Shown: piece after piece, positions 1 to 9,944 of the stretch
Layout: each line of letters starts with the position of its first letter
How positions within the stretch are numbered: position 1 is the stretch's first letter
From: Phycisphaerae bacterium
Lineage (GTDB): Bacteria > Planctomycetota > Phycisphaerae > JAJVII01
Assembly: GCA_022072085.1 (NCBI GenBank)
Contig: JAJVII010000037.1
Coordinates: forward strand, 1-64,000
Length of the DNA stretch: 64,000 nt
Reading direction: 5' to 3'
Translations under genes and position numbers: made by a program
Notes under the pieces: generated by a model
What the model was told of the DNA's origin: nothing
Databases searched by the model: none
The model's input: the letters and a program-made list of their open reading frames with translations, nothing else

Positions 1-729
1 CCGGGCCAGCGCCTCCCGCTGGGCCGCCAGCGCCGCGGCTGCGCGGGCCGGGTCGGCGGCCACCTGTTCGGCGGTCCGCTGAAGTTCGGCGGCCACGTCC
101 TTCTGGCCGCTGTCGCTGGCGACGGCGACAAGCTGCTCAAGCGTGCCGCCAGCCGACGAGGCGGCCGCGGCCGCGACGGGCTGGCCGCCCGGGCCCAGGG
201 GGGCGTCGTTGGGCGCGGCCCGTCCCTGGCTGACGATCCAGGCGGTCAGGGCGAAGGCGGCCAGGGCAATCGGCGCGAGGATCCACAGCCGCGTCGCGAT
301 CAGCCGCGTGGTGACGCCGGCGAACGCGTCGCCCCGACCGGCCAGCCGCTCGCCGCGGGCGATGACCGCCTGCTCGACGTCGGTGGGCTGCCCGCGGCCG
401 GCGGGGCGGCGCCCCAGCTCCCACGCGGTGCTCAGCAGCATGTGCGAGTCGGCCTGCCGGTCGAGCCAGGCGAGCAGCCGGTCGGACGAGAGCATTGCCC
501 AGGCCGGTCCGCAGACAGCGGCCGCCAGCAGGGCGCACGCCACGGCCCCGCCGAGCAGCGCCGGGGAGAACGCAGCCGACAACGGCGGCCGCCAGATGAG
601 CAGCGGGACGATGAACGTCAGTGGCAGCAGGACCAGCAGGAGCAGGAGCGTCTCGCCGGTCCGCCGGGCGATCAGCCGGGCGAACCAGCGGCGGCGCAGC
701 CGGTCCAGGTTGGGCGTGGGCGTAGCCAT
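1..729 (-). CDS. hypothetical membrane protein, C-terminus cut by window edge
   Basis: Reverse strand from CAT at 727-729 reads MATPTPNLDRLRRRWFARLIARRTGETLLLLLVLLPLTFIVPL..., open to the window edge, hydrophobic segments. Confidence 0.65.
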   Translation of the reverse strand, partial: MATPTPNLDRLRRRWFARLIARRTGETLLLLLVLLPLTFIVPLLIWRPPLSAAFSPALLGGAVACALLAAAVCGPAWAMLSSDRLLAWLDRQADSHMLLSTAWELGRRPAGRGQPTDVEQAVIARGERLAGRGDAFAGVTTRLIATRLWILAPIALAAFALTAWIVSQGRAAPNDAPLGPGGQPVAAAAASSAGGTLEQLVAVASDSGQKDVAAELQRTAEQVAADPARAAAALAAQREALAR

Positions 730-810
730 TCTCTGCCTACTATCGTAACGCAGCGCGGGCCGGAGGCATACAGGCAGGGCGAAATGAGGTTGCCCTGTCT
801 GGCCCGTCGC

Positions 811-816
811 TATAAT
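811..816 (+). promoter_or_regulatory. -10 box (TATAAT) for the MscS gene
   Basis: Perfect TATAAT with a weak upstream TTGCCC. Confidence 0.5.
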
Positions 817-847
817 CTTGGCGAAGACCCTTCGGGAACGACTGCCC

Positions 848-1828
848 ATGATCGCATCGATGCTACAGGCGACAGTCCGTGCGGCTGCTCCGGCGTTCGG
901 CTGGGCGGACTTTCGCCGCCTGATCGACCGCATCTGGCAGTTCCAGCTCGTGCGGATCGGCAACAGCGACATCGTGGTCAGCCAGGTCGTGTTCGCGCTG
1001 ATTACGCTGGTGATCGGACTGTGGGTGAGCCGGCGGATCAGCCGATGGCTGCGCAACGCGCTGGTGCGGCGGCTGCACCTGGAGGTCAGCGTCGCGGTCG
1101 CGGTCAACGGCATCGTCTTCTACACGCTGATCGTGGTGGTGGTGCTGCTGTCGTTGCAGGTGGTGAGCATCCCGCTGACGATCTTCGCGTTCCTCGGCGG
1201 CGCCGTGGCGATCGGGCTGGGCTTCGGCGCGCAGAACATCTTCAACAACTTTATCAGCGGTCTGATCCTGCTGGTCGAGCGTCCGGTGCGGATCGGCGAC
1301 TTCGTGCAGGTGGGCGACTCGTACGGCACGGTCGAGGAGATCCGCTACCGCTGCACGCGCATCCGGCGCAGCGACGGCATCGACGTGCTGGTCCCCAACA
1401 GCGCGATGATCGAGCAGAACGTGATCAACTGGACGCTGACCGACCGGCGTGTCCGCGGGCACGTCCGCGTGGGGCTGGCCTACGGTTCGCCGACCGACCG
1501 CGTGCGCGACCTGCTGCTGCGGGCGGCCGACGGGGACGGGCGGGCGCTGAAGGACCCCAGGCCCTGGGTGATCTACGAGGACTTCGGCGACAACGCCCTG
1601 GTCTTCGATCTCTACTTCTGGACCGAGGTGGACTCGCAGATGGAGCTTCGGCGGATATGCAGCGACATCCGCTTTCACATCGACGCGCTGTTCCGCGAGG
1701 CCGCACTGGTGATCGCCTTTCCGCAGCGTGATGTCCACCTGGACACGTCGCGTCCGCTCGACGTACGGATGGTCGCCGGCGAACCGGAGAAGGAAGGCCG
1801 GAAGAGCGACGAAGAGAAGCCGGCCTAG
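848..1828 (+). CDS. MscS-family mechanosensitive channel
   Basis: MscS-like core (AIGLGFGAQNIFNNFISGLILLVERPVRIGDFVQVG). ATG 848 preferred over TTG 818 because a TATAAT box lies at 811-816. Confidence 0.9.
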   Translation: MIASMLQATVRAAAPAFGWADFRRLIDRIWQFQLVRIGNSDIVVSQVVFALITLVIGLWVSRRISRWLRNALVRRLHLEVSVAVAVNGIVFYTLIVVVVLLSLQVVSIPLTIFAFLGGAVAIGLGFGAQNIFNNFISGLILLVERPVRIGDFVQVGDSYGTVEEIRYRCTRIRRSDGIDVLVPNSAMIEQNVINWTLTDRRVRGHVRVGLAYGSPTDRVRDLLLRAADGDGRALKDPRPWVIYEDFGDNALVFDLYFWTEVDSQMELRRICSDIRFHIDALFREAALVIAFPQRDVHLDTSRPLDVRMVAGEPEKEGRKSDEEKPA

Positions 1829-1873
1829 CCGAAGCTTCCGGGGTAGTGTTGCCTCCGGCGGCGGGGAGGAAGC

Positions 1874-3040
1874 ATGTCCAAACGACGGGGTTCGCGTCAC
1901 TGGCGGCGAGTGCCCAGCGTACGCGTGGGCGAAGCGCCCGGCACACTGCGCGTCGATGAATCGTGGCCGAAGCCGAAGATCCGCGTGATGGCCTGGTCGG
2001 CTGAGAAGCTCGTCGAGGCCGACGTGTCCGACCCGGCCGGGCTGTCGGACTTCCTCGGCCAATGGCCGGTGGTGTGGGTGAACGTGGACGGCCTGGGCGA
2101 TGCGGCGATGTTGCAGGGCCTGGGCGACCTGTTCAAGCTGCATCCCCTGGCGCTGGAAGACGTGGTCAACGTGCCGCAGCGGCCGAAGCTGGAGCTCTAT
2201 GACAGGAACAGTTGCCTGGTGCTCAGCCGCATGGTCCGCGAAAGCGACGGGCTGGGCAGCGAGCAACTCAGCCTGTTCATCGGCGACGGGGTCGTGCTGA
2301 CGTTTCAGGAGCGGAGCGGCGACTGCTTCGACCCGATCCGGGCGCGGATTCGCGCCCAGGGCAGCCGCCTGCGCCAACTCGGCGCGGACTACCTGGCCTA
2401 CGCCCTGATGGACGCCGTCATCGACGCCTACTACCCGGTGATCGAGACCTTCGGCGAGCGGCTGGAGGCGATGGAAACGGCCATCCTGGCCCGTCCGACG
2501 CGCGACGCCATCCGCCACATCCACCGGGCCCGCCGCGACCTGCTGGTGTTGCGCCGGGCGCTGTGGCCGCAGCGCGACGTGCTCAACGCGCTGATCCGCG
2601 ACGAGATGCCGCAGATCGCGCCTGAGACGCGGGTCTATCTCCGCGACTGCTACGACCACCTGGTCCAGATCATGGACCTGATCGAAACCGACCGCGAGCT
2701 GGTCTCCGGCCTGCTGGACGCCTACATGTCCAGCGTGAGCAACCGGATGAACGACGTGATGAAGGTGCTGACGATCATCGCGACGATCTTCATCCCGCTG
2801 GGGTTCATCGCCGGGCTCTACGGAATGAACTTCAGCCCGGAGAACTCGCCGTACAATATGCCCGAACTGCGCTGGCGGTTCGGCTACGAGTACGCGCTGG
2901 GCCTGATGGCCGCCATCGCCGCGGTCATGCTCGGGGTCTTCTGGCGTCTGGGCTGGCTGGGCGGCGGCACGCGGATCGTCGGTCCGCCCGACGAAGAAGA
3001 CGCGGACCCGTCAGCCGACCGAAACGCCAAGGAGCCGTGA
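1874..3040 (+). CDS. corA: CorA-family Mg2+/Co2+ transporter
   Basis: C-terminal IPLGFIAGLYGMNF (GMN motif) and two TM helices. Confidence 0.92.
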   Translation: MSKRRGSRHWRRVPSVRVGEAPGTLRVDESWPKPKIRVMAWSAEKLVEADVSDPAGLSDFLGQWPVVWVNVDGLGDAAMLQGLGDLFKLHPLALEDVVNVPQRPKLELYDRNSCLVLSRMVRESDGLGSEQLSLFIGDGVVLTFQERSGDCFDPIRARIRAQGSRLRQLGADYLAYALMDAVIDAYYPVIETFGERLEAMETAILARPTRDAIRHIHRARRDLLVLRRALWPQRDVLNALIRDEMPQIAPETRVYLRDCYDHLVQIMDLIETDRELVSGLLDAYMSSVSNRMNDVMKVLTIIATIFIPLGFIAGLYGMNFSPENSPYNMPELRWRFGYEYALGLMAAIAAVMLGVFWRLGWLGGGTRIVGPPDEEDADPSADRNAKEP

Positions 3041-4365
3041 TGCATCGAGCCGCACTTCTGTTGCTGGGGATCCTGTCGCTGTCGCCGGCTGCGCGGGCCC
3101 AGACGACACAGCCGGCCGAGCCGCCGGGCCTGATCGGCGCCTGCCGCGACGCCGCCGCGATCAGCGGATTGGCCGGCTCGTGGGCGGCCGAGGTCGGCGA
3201 CGCCCGCGTGCTGCTCCGCCTGGGCGCGGACCGGCGGTTCGACCTGGACGGCCGCACCGGCACGTTCGATGTGCGCGGCGACCACCTGATTCTGACGCCC
3301 GACGCCGCCCCTGACGCCCCCGGCGCTGGCGGGCCGCTGGACTACACGTTCGCGATCCAGCAGGGCGTGCTGACGCTCTCCGGCGGCGACCTGGCGGCGG
3401 GGGTGAGCCTGGAGTTCACGCCCGTTCGGCGGCTGGGCGACTACCGCGGCTTCCTGGCCGCCGCCAGTTGGCAGTGGCTCAAGGCCAAGGGCGGCCGCAT
3501 CCTCTACATCCTGGCCGTGGTCATCGTCTGCCGCCTGGTGCTCTACCTCGTTTCGCTGCTCAGCCACCTGTTGATCTTCTCCGACGCCGGCCCGCTGCGT
3601 TACCTCTACCGGTCCAACCGCAACCGCGCCCGCACGCTGCACTCGCTGGTGCTCAACATCGCCAAGTATGTCGTCTACTTCACGGCGCTGGGGTTCGTGC
3701 TCAACGAGGTGGGGGTGAACTACACGGCCTATCTCGCGTCGCTGTCGGTGATCGGCCTGGCGATCGGTTTCGGCAGCCAGGGGCTGGTGCAGGACGTGGT
3801 CACGGGGTTCTTCCTGATCTTCGAGGGGCAGTTCGACGTCGGCGACATGGTGGAGATTGGCGGGCAGGTCGGCCGCGTCGAGGACCTGGGGCTGCGCATG
3901 ACGCGGCTGCGCAACTACGTCGGCGAAGCGATCATGATCCCCAACCGCAACATCGGCCAGGTGGGCAACTTCAGCCGCGGCGCCCTGCACGCCCGGATCG
4001 ACGTGGCCGTGCCCGCCCCCGACCAGGCCGACGACGCGACGGCGCTGCTGGTGAAGGTCGGCCGCGAGATCGCCAGGCAGTTCGAGGGCGTGATCATCGG
4101 TCCGCCGCTGCCGGGACCGGCCGTGCTGCTGGGCACGGGCGAGTGCTTTGCGCGGCTGCGCGTGGAGCTTTGGCCGGGCCAGCAGTGGGTGATCGACCAG
4201 CAGTTCCTGCCGCGGATCCGCGAGGCGTTCGCCCGGGAGGGCCGCCCGGTCCCCGGCGACCGGATCGCGGCGTTCTACCACGAGCGCCCGCAGGTGCAGT
4301 CGGTCGGGTGGCGCGACGCGCTGGGTAAGCTGCGCTTCTCGCGCAGGAAGGGCCCTCGGGAGTGA
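3037..4365 (+). CDS. MscS-family channel with signal peptide and extra N-terminal domain
   Basis: Signal peptide, then SLSVIGLAIGFGSQGLVQDVVTGFFLIFEGQFDVGDMVEIGG; overlaps the corA stop. Confidence 0.88.
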   Translation: MMHRAALLLLGILSLSPAARAQTTQPAEPPGLIGACRDAAAISGLAGSWAAEVGDARVLLRLGADRRFDLDGRTGTFDVRGDHLILTPDAAPDAPGAGGPLDYTFAIQQGVLTLSGGDLAAGVSLEFTPVRRLGDYRGFLAAASWQWLKAKGGRILYILAVVIVCRLVLYLVSLLSHLLIFSDAGPLRYLYRSNRNRARTLHSLVLNIAKYVVYFTALGFVLNEVGVNYTAYLASLSVIGLAIGFGSQGLVQDVVTGFFLIFEGQFDVGDMVEIGGQVGRVEDLGLRMTRLRNYVGEAIMIPNRNIGQVGNFSRGALHARIDVAVPAPDQADDATALLVKVGREIARQFEGVIIGPPLPGPAVLLGTGECFARLRVELWPGQQWVIDQQFLPRIREAFAREGRPVPGDRIAAFYHERPQVQSVGWRDALGKLRFSRRKGPRE

Positions 4366-4532
4366 CCCGGCCCGATGAGGGATGCCGGCGGCGGCGGTTT
4401 TTGCCCCTTCACTTTCCTGTGCCAGACGCGGTAGGATACTAAGGCGTGGTGTTGATCTGCCGTTTGGACGCGAGAGGCAGCACTTCCCGCCAATGAGTTC
4501 TGGAGAAACGCTTGCAGGAGACGAGTCAAGCC

Positions 4533-5399
4533 ATGCGAACCGGCAGACGGCCTGCATTCACGCTGGTGGAACTGATGGTCGTCGCGGCCATCATCGCCGT
4601 GCTGCTGACGCTGACGATCCCGGCCGTGACGGGGATTGTGCGCAGCAGCCACGAGTCGCAGGCGGTGAACCTCGTGCGGGCGTCGCTGACCGGGGCGCGG
4701 TTCTATGCGATGGAGAAGGGCGTGGTCGCGGGCCTGCGGTTCCAGCAGGATGGCAGCATCGTGCCGGTGTACGCCCGCAATTCGAACGAGACCCTTTCGC
4801 TCCAGAACTACACGGCCGTCCCGCTGTACGACATGAAGTCGGTGGAGGGGGAGGGCACGACGCAACTGCCCGGCGCGTGGCGGGTGACCGTCGCCGACGT
4901 CGGCAACTGCAGCAACATCAGCACCAGCGGGGGCCTGATCCAGACCTGGATCGGACCGGGGACGGGCAACCACCTGGCCGACCCGCGGTGGTACAACGAC
5001 GGCGTCGACGCGTGGTTTGTCTATCCGACGGTGCTGTTCGCTCCCAGCGGCAAAGTCATCCTGGGCGACTGCATCTACCGCAGCAATCCGCCCTGGAATC
5101 CGTCGCTGAACGGGGCCTTCGGAAAGGTCGTCGACATCAACTACACCAACCAGACCGCGTGGGCCGGCTGGCGATCGACGACCTACGAAGGCGTCGGCGG
5201 AAGCCAGGACATCCCCGTGCTCACTCCGACGACGACGATGGTGCTTCGCGTGTTCGATTACGCGTCGTTCCGCGGCGAGTACGCCGCCAACAGGAACAAC
5301 TCGCTCTACGCTCTGCTGGAGACCGGCATCGACTGCATGCTCGATCCCAACACTGGAATGGTCGTCCGGATGGACGAATACTCGACCGACAGCAACTGA
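4533..5399 (+). CDS. type II secretion/type IV pilus-like pseudopilin
   Basis: Prepilin motif RRPAFTLVELMVVAAIIAVLLTLTIPAV; ORF opens at 4512. Confidence 0.85.
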   Translation: MRTGRRPAFTLVELMVVAAIIAVLLTLTIPAVTGIVRSSHESQAVNLVRASLTGARFYAMEKGVVAGLRFQQDGSIVPVYARNSNETLSLQNYTAVPLYDMKSVEGEGTTQLPGAWRVTVADVGNCSNISTSGGLIQTWIGPGTGNHLADPRWYNDGVDAWFVYPTVLFAPSGKVILGDCIYRSNPPWNPSLNGAFGKVVDINYTNQTAWAGWRSTTYEGVGGSQDIPVLTPTTTMVLRVFDYASFRGEYAANRNNSLYALLETGIDCMLDPNTGMVVRMDEYSTDSN

Positions 5400-5432
5400 C
5401 CTGCCGGCGCCCCTGCGCCGGCCGAGAAGCAC

Positions 5433-6533
5433 ATGGCCACCGACTGCAACACTCGCGATCCGCTGATCCGACCGGCGTTCACGCTGATAGAACTGATGAT
5501 CGCCGTTGGCCTGCTGGCGATGATCTTCGTCGTCGCCAGCTACATCTTCCAGACCTCCACGACGGTGATCGCCAACGCCGAGGCCAGCGCGGAGCTGCTC
5601 ATCCAGTCCAACGCGTTTGCGCGGCGGGTGCGGTCGGACATCGAGGGCGTCGAGAAGAACGGGCTGTTCGTGATCGGACGCCGCAACGTGTCTGCCTATT
5701 CGACGCTGGCCGAATCGTCGCCGGGCATGAAGAAGGCTTTTCGCGCCGACTGGATGAGCTTCTTCACCTGCACCGAGCAGGGCAGCACGACCGACGCCCG
5801 GCTGATCGGGCACATCGCCCGGGTCTTCTACGGCCACGGCGACGTGACGGATGTGAACAGTTCCGACTTCAGCGACGTCACCACCGACTGGGTGCTGATG
5901 CGCCACCAGATCCTGCTGATCCCCCGCCAGCGGATCAGCACGGGGTCGGCCGAGGCCTCCGGCGGCGACGTCCAGGGCCCGGGCCTGGGCTTCGAGGGCG
6001 CCGCCAACAGCGACTACGTCGGCAATATCAAGCAGTTCACCCGGGGGCTGCTGTCCTTCGTCAACCGGGACTTCCGCTGGTACTGGATCATGAACTACAC
6101 CTGGCAGGGCTCGGTGGGCGTGAGCTATGGACCGACCGACAACGGCGGCAATCGCAGGGCCATTGACGAGCCGACCTACTGGCAGACGGCCTCTTTCTAC
6201 TCTGGCGGCATGTCCATGGGCCGACGCTTCCACCTGCTGCCGCACTGCGCCAGCTTCCAGGTGCAGTATGCCATGTCCGAAGATCTGCGGGCCGGCGCCG
6301 GCGGCGGCGTCCTGTGGCGCGATCCCCCGGCCGTCGGCGCGGGCAACCCGGCCGACCCCAACTACGACCTCAACGACCCCCGGCACAGCAACCAGCTCAA
6401 CACCGACGGGCGGCTGATGTTCGGCCCCGGCGACCGCTGGCCTACGCTGCTCAAGATTACCGCGCAATGCTACGACCCGCACGGCCGCCTGCCCGCCGGT
6501 CGACGCACGGAAGTCATCATGCCGATGCCCTGA
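5433..6533 (+). CDS. prepilin-type N-terminal cleavage/methylation protein (GspJ/PilW-like)
   Basis: RPAFTLIELMIAVGLLAMIFVVASYIFQTS. Confidence 0.85.
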   Translation: MATDCNTRDPLIRPAFTLIELMIAVGLLAMIFVVASYIFQTSTTVIANAEASAELLIQSNAFARRVRSDIEGVEKNGLFVIGRRNVSAYSTLAESSPGMKKAFRADWMSFFTCTEQGSTTDARLIGHIARVFYGHGDVTDVNSSDFSDVTTDWVLMRHQILLIPRQRISTGSAEASGGDVQGPGLGFEGAANSDYVGNIKQFTRGLLSFVNRDFRWYWIMNYTWQGSVGVSYGPTDNGGNRRAIDEPTYWQTASFYSGGMSMGRRFHLLPHCASFQVQYAMSEDLRAGAGGGVLWRDPPAVGAGNPADPNYDLNDPRHSNQLNTDGRLMFGPGDRWPTLLKITAQCYDPHGRLPAGRRTEVIMPMP

Positions 6534-6612
6534 TCCGCCGGCCCTTCGTCGGACGTGCGGCTGGGCTGCGCCTCGTACCCGCCCTATACTGGAGTGGGAG
6601 GAGCGATCCGGC

Positions 6613-7992
6613 ATGCCACAGTTCCGCATCGCCAGCGAGATGCCCGTTTCACCCCCGACTCTCTACGCGTGGCACACGCGGCCGGGCGCCATCGATCGGC
6701 TGATTCCCCCCTGGATGCGCGTGCGCATCGTCGAGCGCGGCCGCCTGGCCGACGGCAGCCGCTCCACGCTGGCCGTCCGCAAGCTGGGCCTGTGGCGGCA
6801 ATGGGTGGCCGAGCACTACGACTGCGACCCGCCCAACGGTTTTCGCGACCGCCAGGTCCGCGGGCCCTGGGCGTCGTGGGAGCATCGCCACGCCTTCGAG
6901 CCGCTGCCCGACGGGCGCAGCCGCATGCTCGACGAGATCGACTACCGCCTGCCGCTGGGACCGCTGGGCCTGCTGCTGGCCGGCGGCGTGCGGCGGGATC
7001 TGGCCCGCAGCTTCGCCTACCGCCACGCCCAGTTGCGGCGCGACCTGCTGCGTCACCGCCGGTTCGCCGACGCCGGGGAGCTGCGCATCGCGATCACCGG
7101 CGCGACCGGGCTGATCGGCCGACGGCTGACGCCGTTCCTGACCACCGGCGGCCACGAGGTGCTGGCCGTCACGCGCCGTCCGCCGCCGGGGAGCGGCGCG
7201 ATCGCGTGGGACCCGGCCGCCGGCCGCATCGACGCCGCGGCCCTGGAGGGTCTGGACGCGGTGGTTCACCTGGCCGGCGAGAACATCGCCGGCCGATGGA
7301 CCGCTTCGCGCCGTCGCCGCATCCTCGACAGCCGCACCGGGGGCACGCGGCTGCTGGCCGAGGCGCTGGCCGGGCTCAAGCGGCCTCCGCGCGTGTTGGT
7401 CAGCGCGTCGGCGATCGGCTACTATGGCGACCGCGGCGACGAGTTGCTGTCCGAGCAGAGCCGGCCGGGCGAAGGCTTCCTGCCCGAGGTCTGCGTCGCG
7501 TGGGAGAAGGCGGCCGACGCGGCCCGCGCCGCCGGCATCCGCGTCGTTCACCTGCGGATCGGCATCGTGCTGGCAGCCGACGGCGGGGCGCTGGCCCGGA
7601 TGCTCCCGCCGTTCCGCGCCGGAATGGGCGGACGGCTGGGCGGCGGGCGGCAGTACATGAGCTGGATCGCCATCGACGATCTGATCGGCGCGATCCACTT
7701 CGCGATCATGAGCGACGGCCTGACCGGACCGGCCAACGCCGTCGCACCGCAGGCCGTCACCAACTGGCAGTTCACGCGGGCGCTCGGCCGTGTGCTGCGG
7801 AGGCCGACCGTGACGCCGCTGCCGGGGTTCGCCATCCGCGTGCTGCTGGGCCAGATGGGCCGCGATCTGCTGCTGGCGTCGGCGCGGGTGCAGCCGGCGC
7901 GGCTGACAGCCGCCGGATTCGAGTTCCAGCACCCCGACCTGGAGCAGGCCCTGCGCAGCGAACTGGGCCGCCTGACGGAGGGCACGACATGA
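6613..7992 (+). CDS. SRPBCC domain fused to TIGR01777/SDR39U1-family NAD-dependent epimerase
   Basis: N-terminal SRPBCC-like ~150 aa, then AITGATGLIGRRLTPFLTTGGHEVLAVTRR...VHLAGENIAGRWT. Confidence 0.88.
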   Translation: MPQFRIASEMPVSPPTLYAWHTRPGAIDRLIPPWMRVRIVERGRLADGSRSTLAVRKLGLWRQWVAEHYDCDPPNGFRDRQVRGPWASWEHRHAFEPLPDGRSRMLDEIDYRLPLGPLGLLLAGGVRRDLARSFAYRHAQLRRDLLRHRRFADAGELRIAITGATGLIGRRLTPFLTTGGHEVLAVTRRPPPGSGAIAWDPAAGRIDAAALEGLDAVVHLAGENIAGRWTASRRRRILDSRTGGTRLLAEALAGLKRPPRVLVSASAIGYYGDRGDELLSEQSRPGEGFLPEVCVAWEKAADAARAAGIRVVHLRIGIVLAADGGALARMLPPFRAGMGGRLGGGRQYMSWIAIDDLIGAIHFAIMSDGLTGPANAVAPQAVTNWQFTRALGRVLRRPTVTPLPGFAIRVLLGQMGRDLLLASARVQPARLTAAGFEFQHPDLEQALRSELGRLTEGTT

Positions 7993-8471
7993 GCCCGGCG
8001 GCCATCCACGTCAAAGGTGCGGGCCTGTTCCTTCTCTGCCTGCTGGTCTGCTTTGCGCCGGGCGTGGTCGGCGGGTGGTTCAAGCCGGGCCCGTGGTACG
8101 CCCAGCTCGTCAAGTCGCCGCTGACCCCGCCGGGCTGGGTGTTCCCCGTCGTCTGGAGCGGGCTCTACCTGCTGATGGCCGTCGCGCTCTTCCTGCTGCT
8201 GCGAAGCGGCCCGATCGCCGCCGGCGTTGCCGTAGCGGCGGGCCTGTTCGCCGCCCAACTCATTCTCAACGGCCTCTGGTCGTGGCTGTTCTTCGGGCTG
8301 CACCGGCCGGGCTGGGCGATGCTCGACCTCGTCGCCCTCTGGACGCTCATCGTCGCGTCGGCGGCCGCGTTCTGGCAGGTCCGCCCGGCAGCCGGCGCGA
8401 TCCTGCTGCCTTACCTGGCGTGGGTCAGCTTCGCGGCCTGGCTCAACTTCGTCGTCTGGAGATGCAACTGA
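7989..8471 (+). CDS. tspO: TspO/MBR family protein
   Basis: GGWFKPGPWYAQLVKSPLTPPGWVFPVVWSGLYLLMAVALFLL...; ATGA overlap with the previous gene. Confidence 0.9.
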   Translation: MSPAAIHVKGAGLFLLCLLVCFAPGVVGGWFKPGPWYAQLVKSPLTPPGWVFPVVWSGLYLLMAVALFLLLRSGPIAAGVAVAAGLFAAQLILNGLWSWLFFGLHRPGWAMLDLVALWTLIVASAAAFWQVRPAAGAILLPYLAWVSFAAWLNFVVWRCN

Positions 8472-9883
8472 TGGCGGCGACGATCGTCTGGTTCCGCCGC
8501 GACCTGCGCCTGGGCGACAACGCCGCGCTGCACGCCGCGTGCCGGCGCGGGGCAGTCGTGCCGGTCTACATCCACGCCCCGGCGGAGGAAGGCCCCGGGG
8601 CGGCGGGCGCGGCGTCGCGGGTCTGGCTGCACCACTCGCTGGCGGCGCTGGATGCGTCGCTGCGACGGCGCGGCTTGCGGCTGATCATCCGCGCCGGCGA
8701 CAGCCTGGACGAACTCCGCCGCCTGATCGCCGCGACGGGCGCCGACGCCGTACTCTTCAGCCGACTCTACGAACCGTCGCGGCGCGAAGCCGACGAGGCG
8801 ATCGTGGCGGCGCTGGTCCGCGCCGGCGTCGAGGTCCGCGACTTCCCCGGCCAACTGCTGTTTGAGCCCGAGCAGGTCCGCACCGGGGGCGGCGGGCCCT
8901 TCCGCGTCTTCACCGCCTTCTGGAAAGCCTGCGGCAAGCTGCCCGCGCCGGCTGTGCCGCTGCCGGCGCCGCGTCGGCTGACGGACGTGCCGGCGGCGTT
9001 GGCTTCGACGCCGCTGGAGGAGTTGGACCTGCTGCCGGCGATCGACTGGGCGGGCGGCATCCGCCAGGCGTGGGCCTTTGGCGAACGGGCGGCGGCGGAC
9101 CGTCTGGCGCGGTTCGCCCGGACTGTGCTGGCCCGCTACGCCACCGGCCGCGACCGGCCCGACGCCGACGGCACGTCGCGGCTGTCGCCGCACCTGCACT
9201 TCGGCGAACTGTCGCCGCGGCAGGCGTGGCACGCCCTGACGCGGCGGCGCGGGGCGTCGGCCGACGCCTTTCGCCGCGAGTTGGGCTGGCGCGAGTTCGC
9301 TCACCACCTGCTGTTCCACTTCCCGACGACGGTCGACGCGCCCCTCGACCGGCGGTTCGCCCGCTTCGGCTGGCGGCGGGACGCGGCGGCGTTGCGGGCG
9401 TGGCAGCGCGGCTGCACCGGCTACCCCATCGTCGACGCGGGCATGCGGCAGCTCTGGCGGACCGGCTGGATGCACAACCGCGTGCGGATGATCGCCGCGT
9501 CGTTCCTGGTCAAGGACCTGCTGCTGGACTGGCGCGATGGGGCCGCCTGGTTCCGCTCCACGCTGGTGGACGCCGACCTGGCCAACAACACGCTGGCCTG
9601 GCAGTGGTCGGCCGGCTGCGGTGCCGACGCCGCGCCCTATTTCCGCGTCTTCAACCCCGTCGCCCAGGGCGAACGCTTCGATCCGCACGGCCGCTATGTA
9701 CGGCGCTGGGCGCCGGAGCTGGCGCGGCTGCCCGATCGCTGGATTCATCACCCCTGGGACGCCCCAGCCGGCGCGCTGGCAACTGCGGGGGTGGCGCTGG
9801 GCCGGGACTACCCGCGCCCCATCGTCGATCACGCTGCCGCCCGCGAGCGGGCCCTGGCGGCGTGGCGGGCGCTGCGCGGCTAA
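8471..9883 (+). CDS. phr: deoxyribodipyrimidine photolyase
   Basis: TIVWFRRDLRLGDNAALHAA; C-terminal GYPIVDAGMRQLWRTGWMHNRVRMIAASFLVKDLLLDWR. Confidence 0.95.
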   Translation: MAATIVWFRRDLRLGDNAALHAACRRGAVVPVYIHAPAEEGPGAAGAASRVWLHHSLAALDASLRRRGLRLIIRAGDSLDELRRLIAATGADAVLFSRLYEPSRREADEAIVAALVRAGVEVRDFPGQLLFEPEQVRTGGGGPFRVFTAFWKACGKLPAPAVPLPAPRRLTDVPAALASTPLEELDLLPAIDWAGGIRQAWAFGERAAADRLARFARTVLARYATGRDRPDADGTSRLSPHLHFGELSPRQAWHALTRRRGASADAFRRELGWREFAHHLLFHFPTTVDAPLDRRFARFGWRRDAAALRAWQRGCTGYPIVDAGMRQLWRTGWMHNRVRMIAASFLVKDLLLDWRDGAAWFRSTLVDADLANNTLAWQWSAGCGADAAPYFRVFNPVAQGERFDPHGRYVRRWAPELARLPDRWIHHPWDAPAGALATAGVALGRDYPRPIVDHAAARERALAAWRALRG

Positions 9884-9944
9884 CGGTTGCATTTCGCGGG
9901 GGGGACTCTACCTTTGTGAACCTGGCATGCAATCGGAGGCGGAT

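Noticed and set aside
863-2659. Long antisense ORFs (also 4275-6629, 6649-7932, 12178-14616, 24709-26826, 42021-44618, 59010-60584)
   Set aside because: Shadow ORFs from high-GC codon structure opposite well-supported genes; composition rich in Arg/Gln/His/Val without recognisable domains
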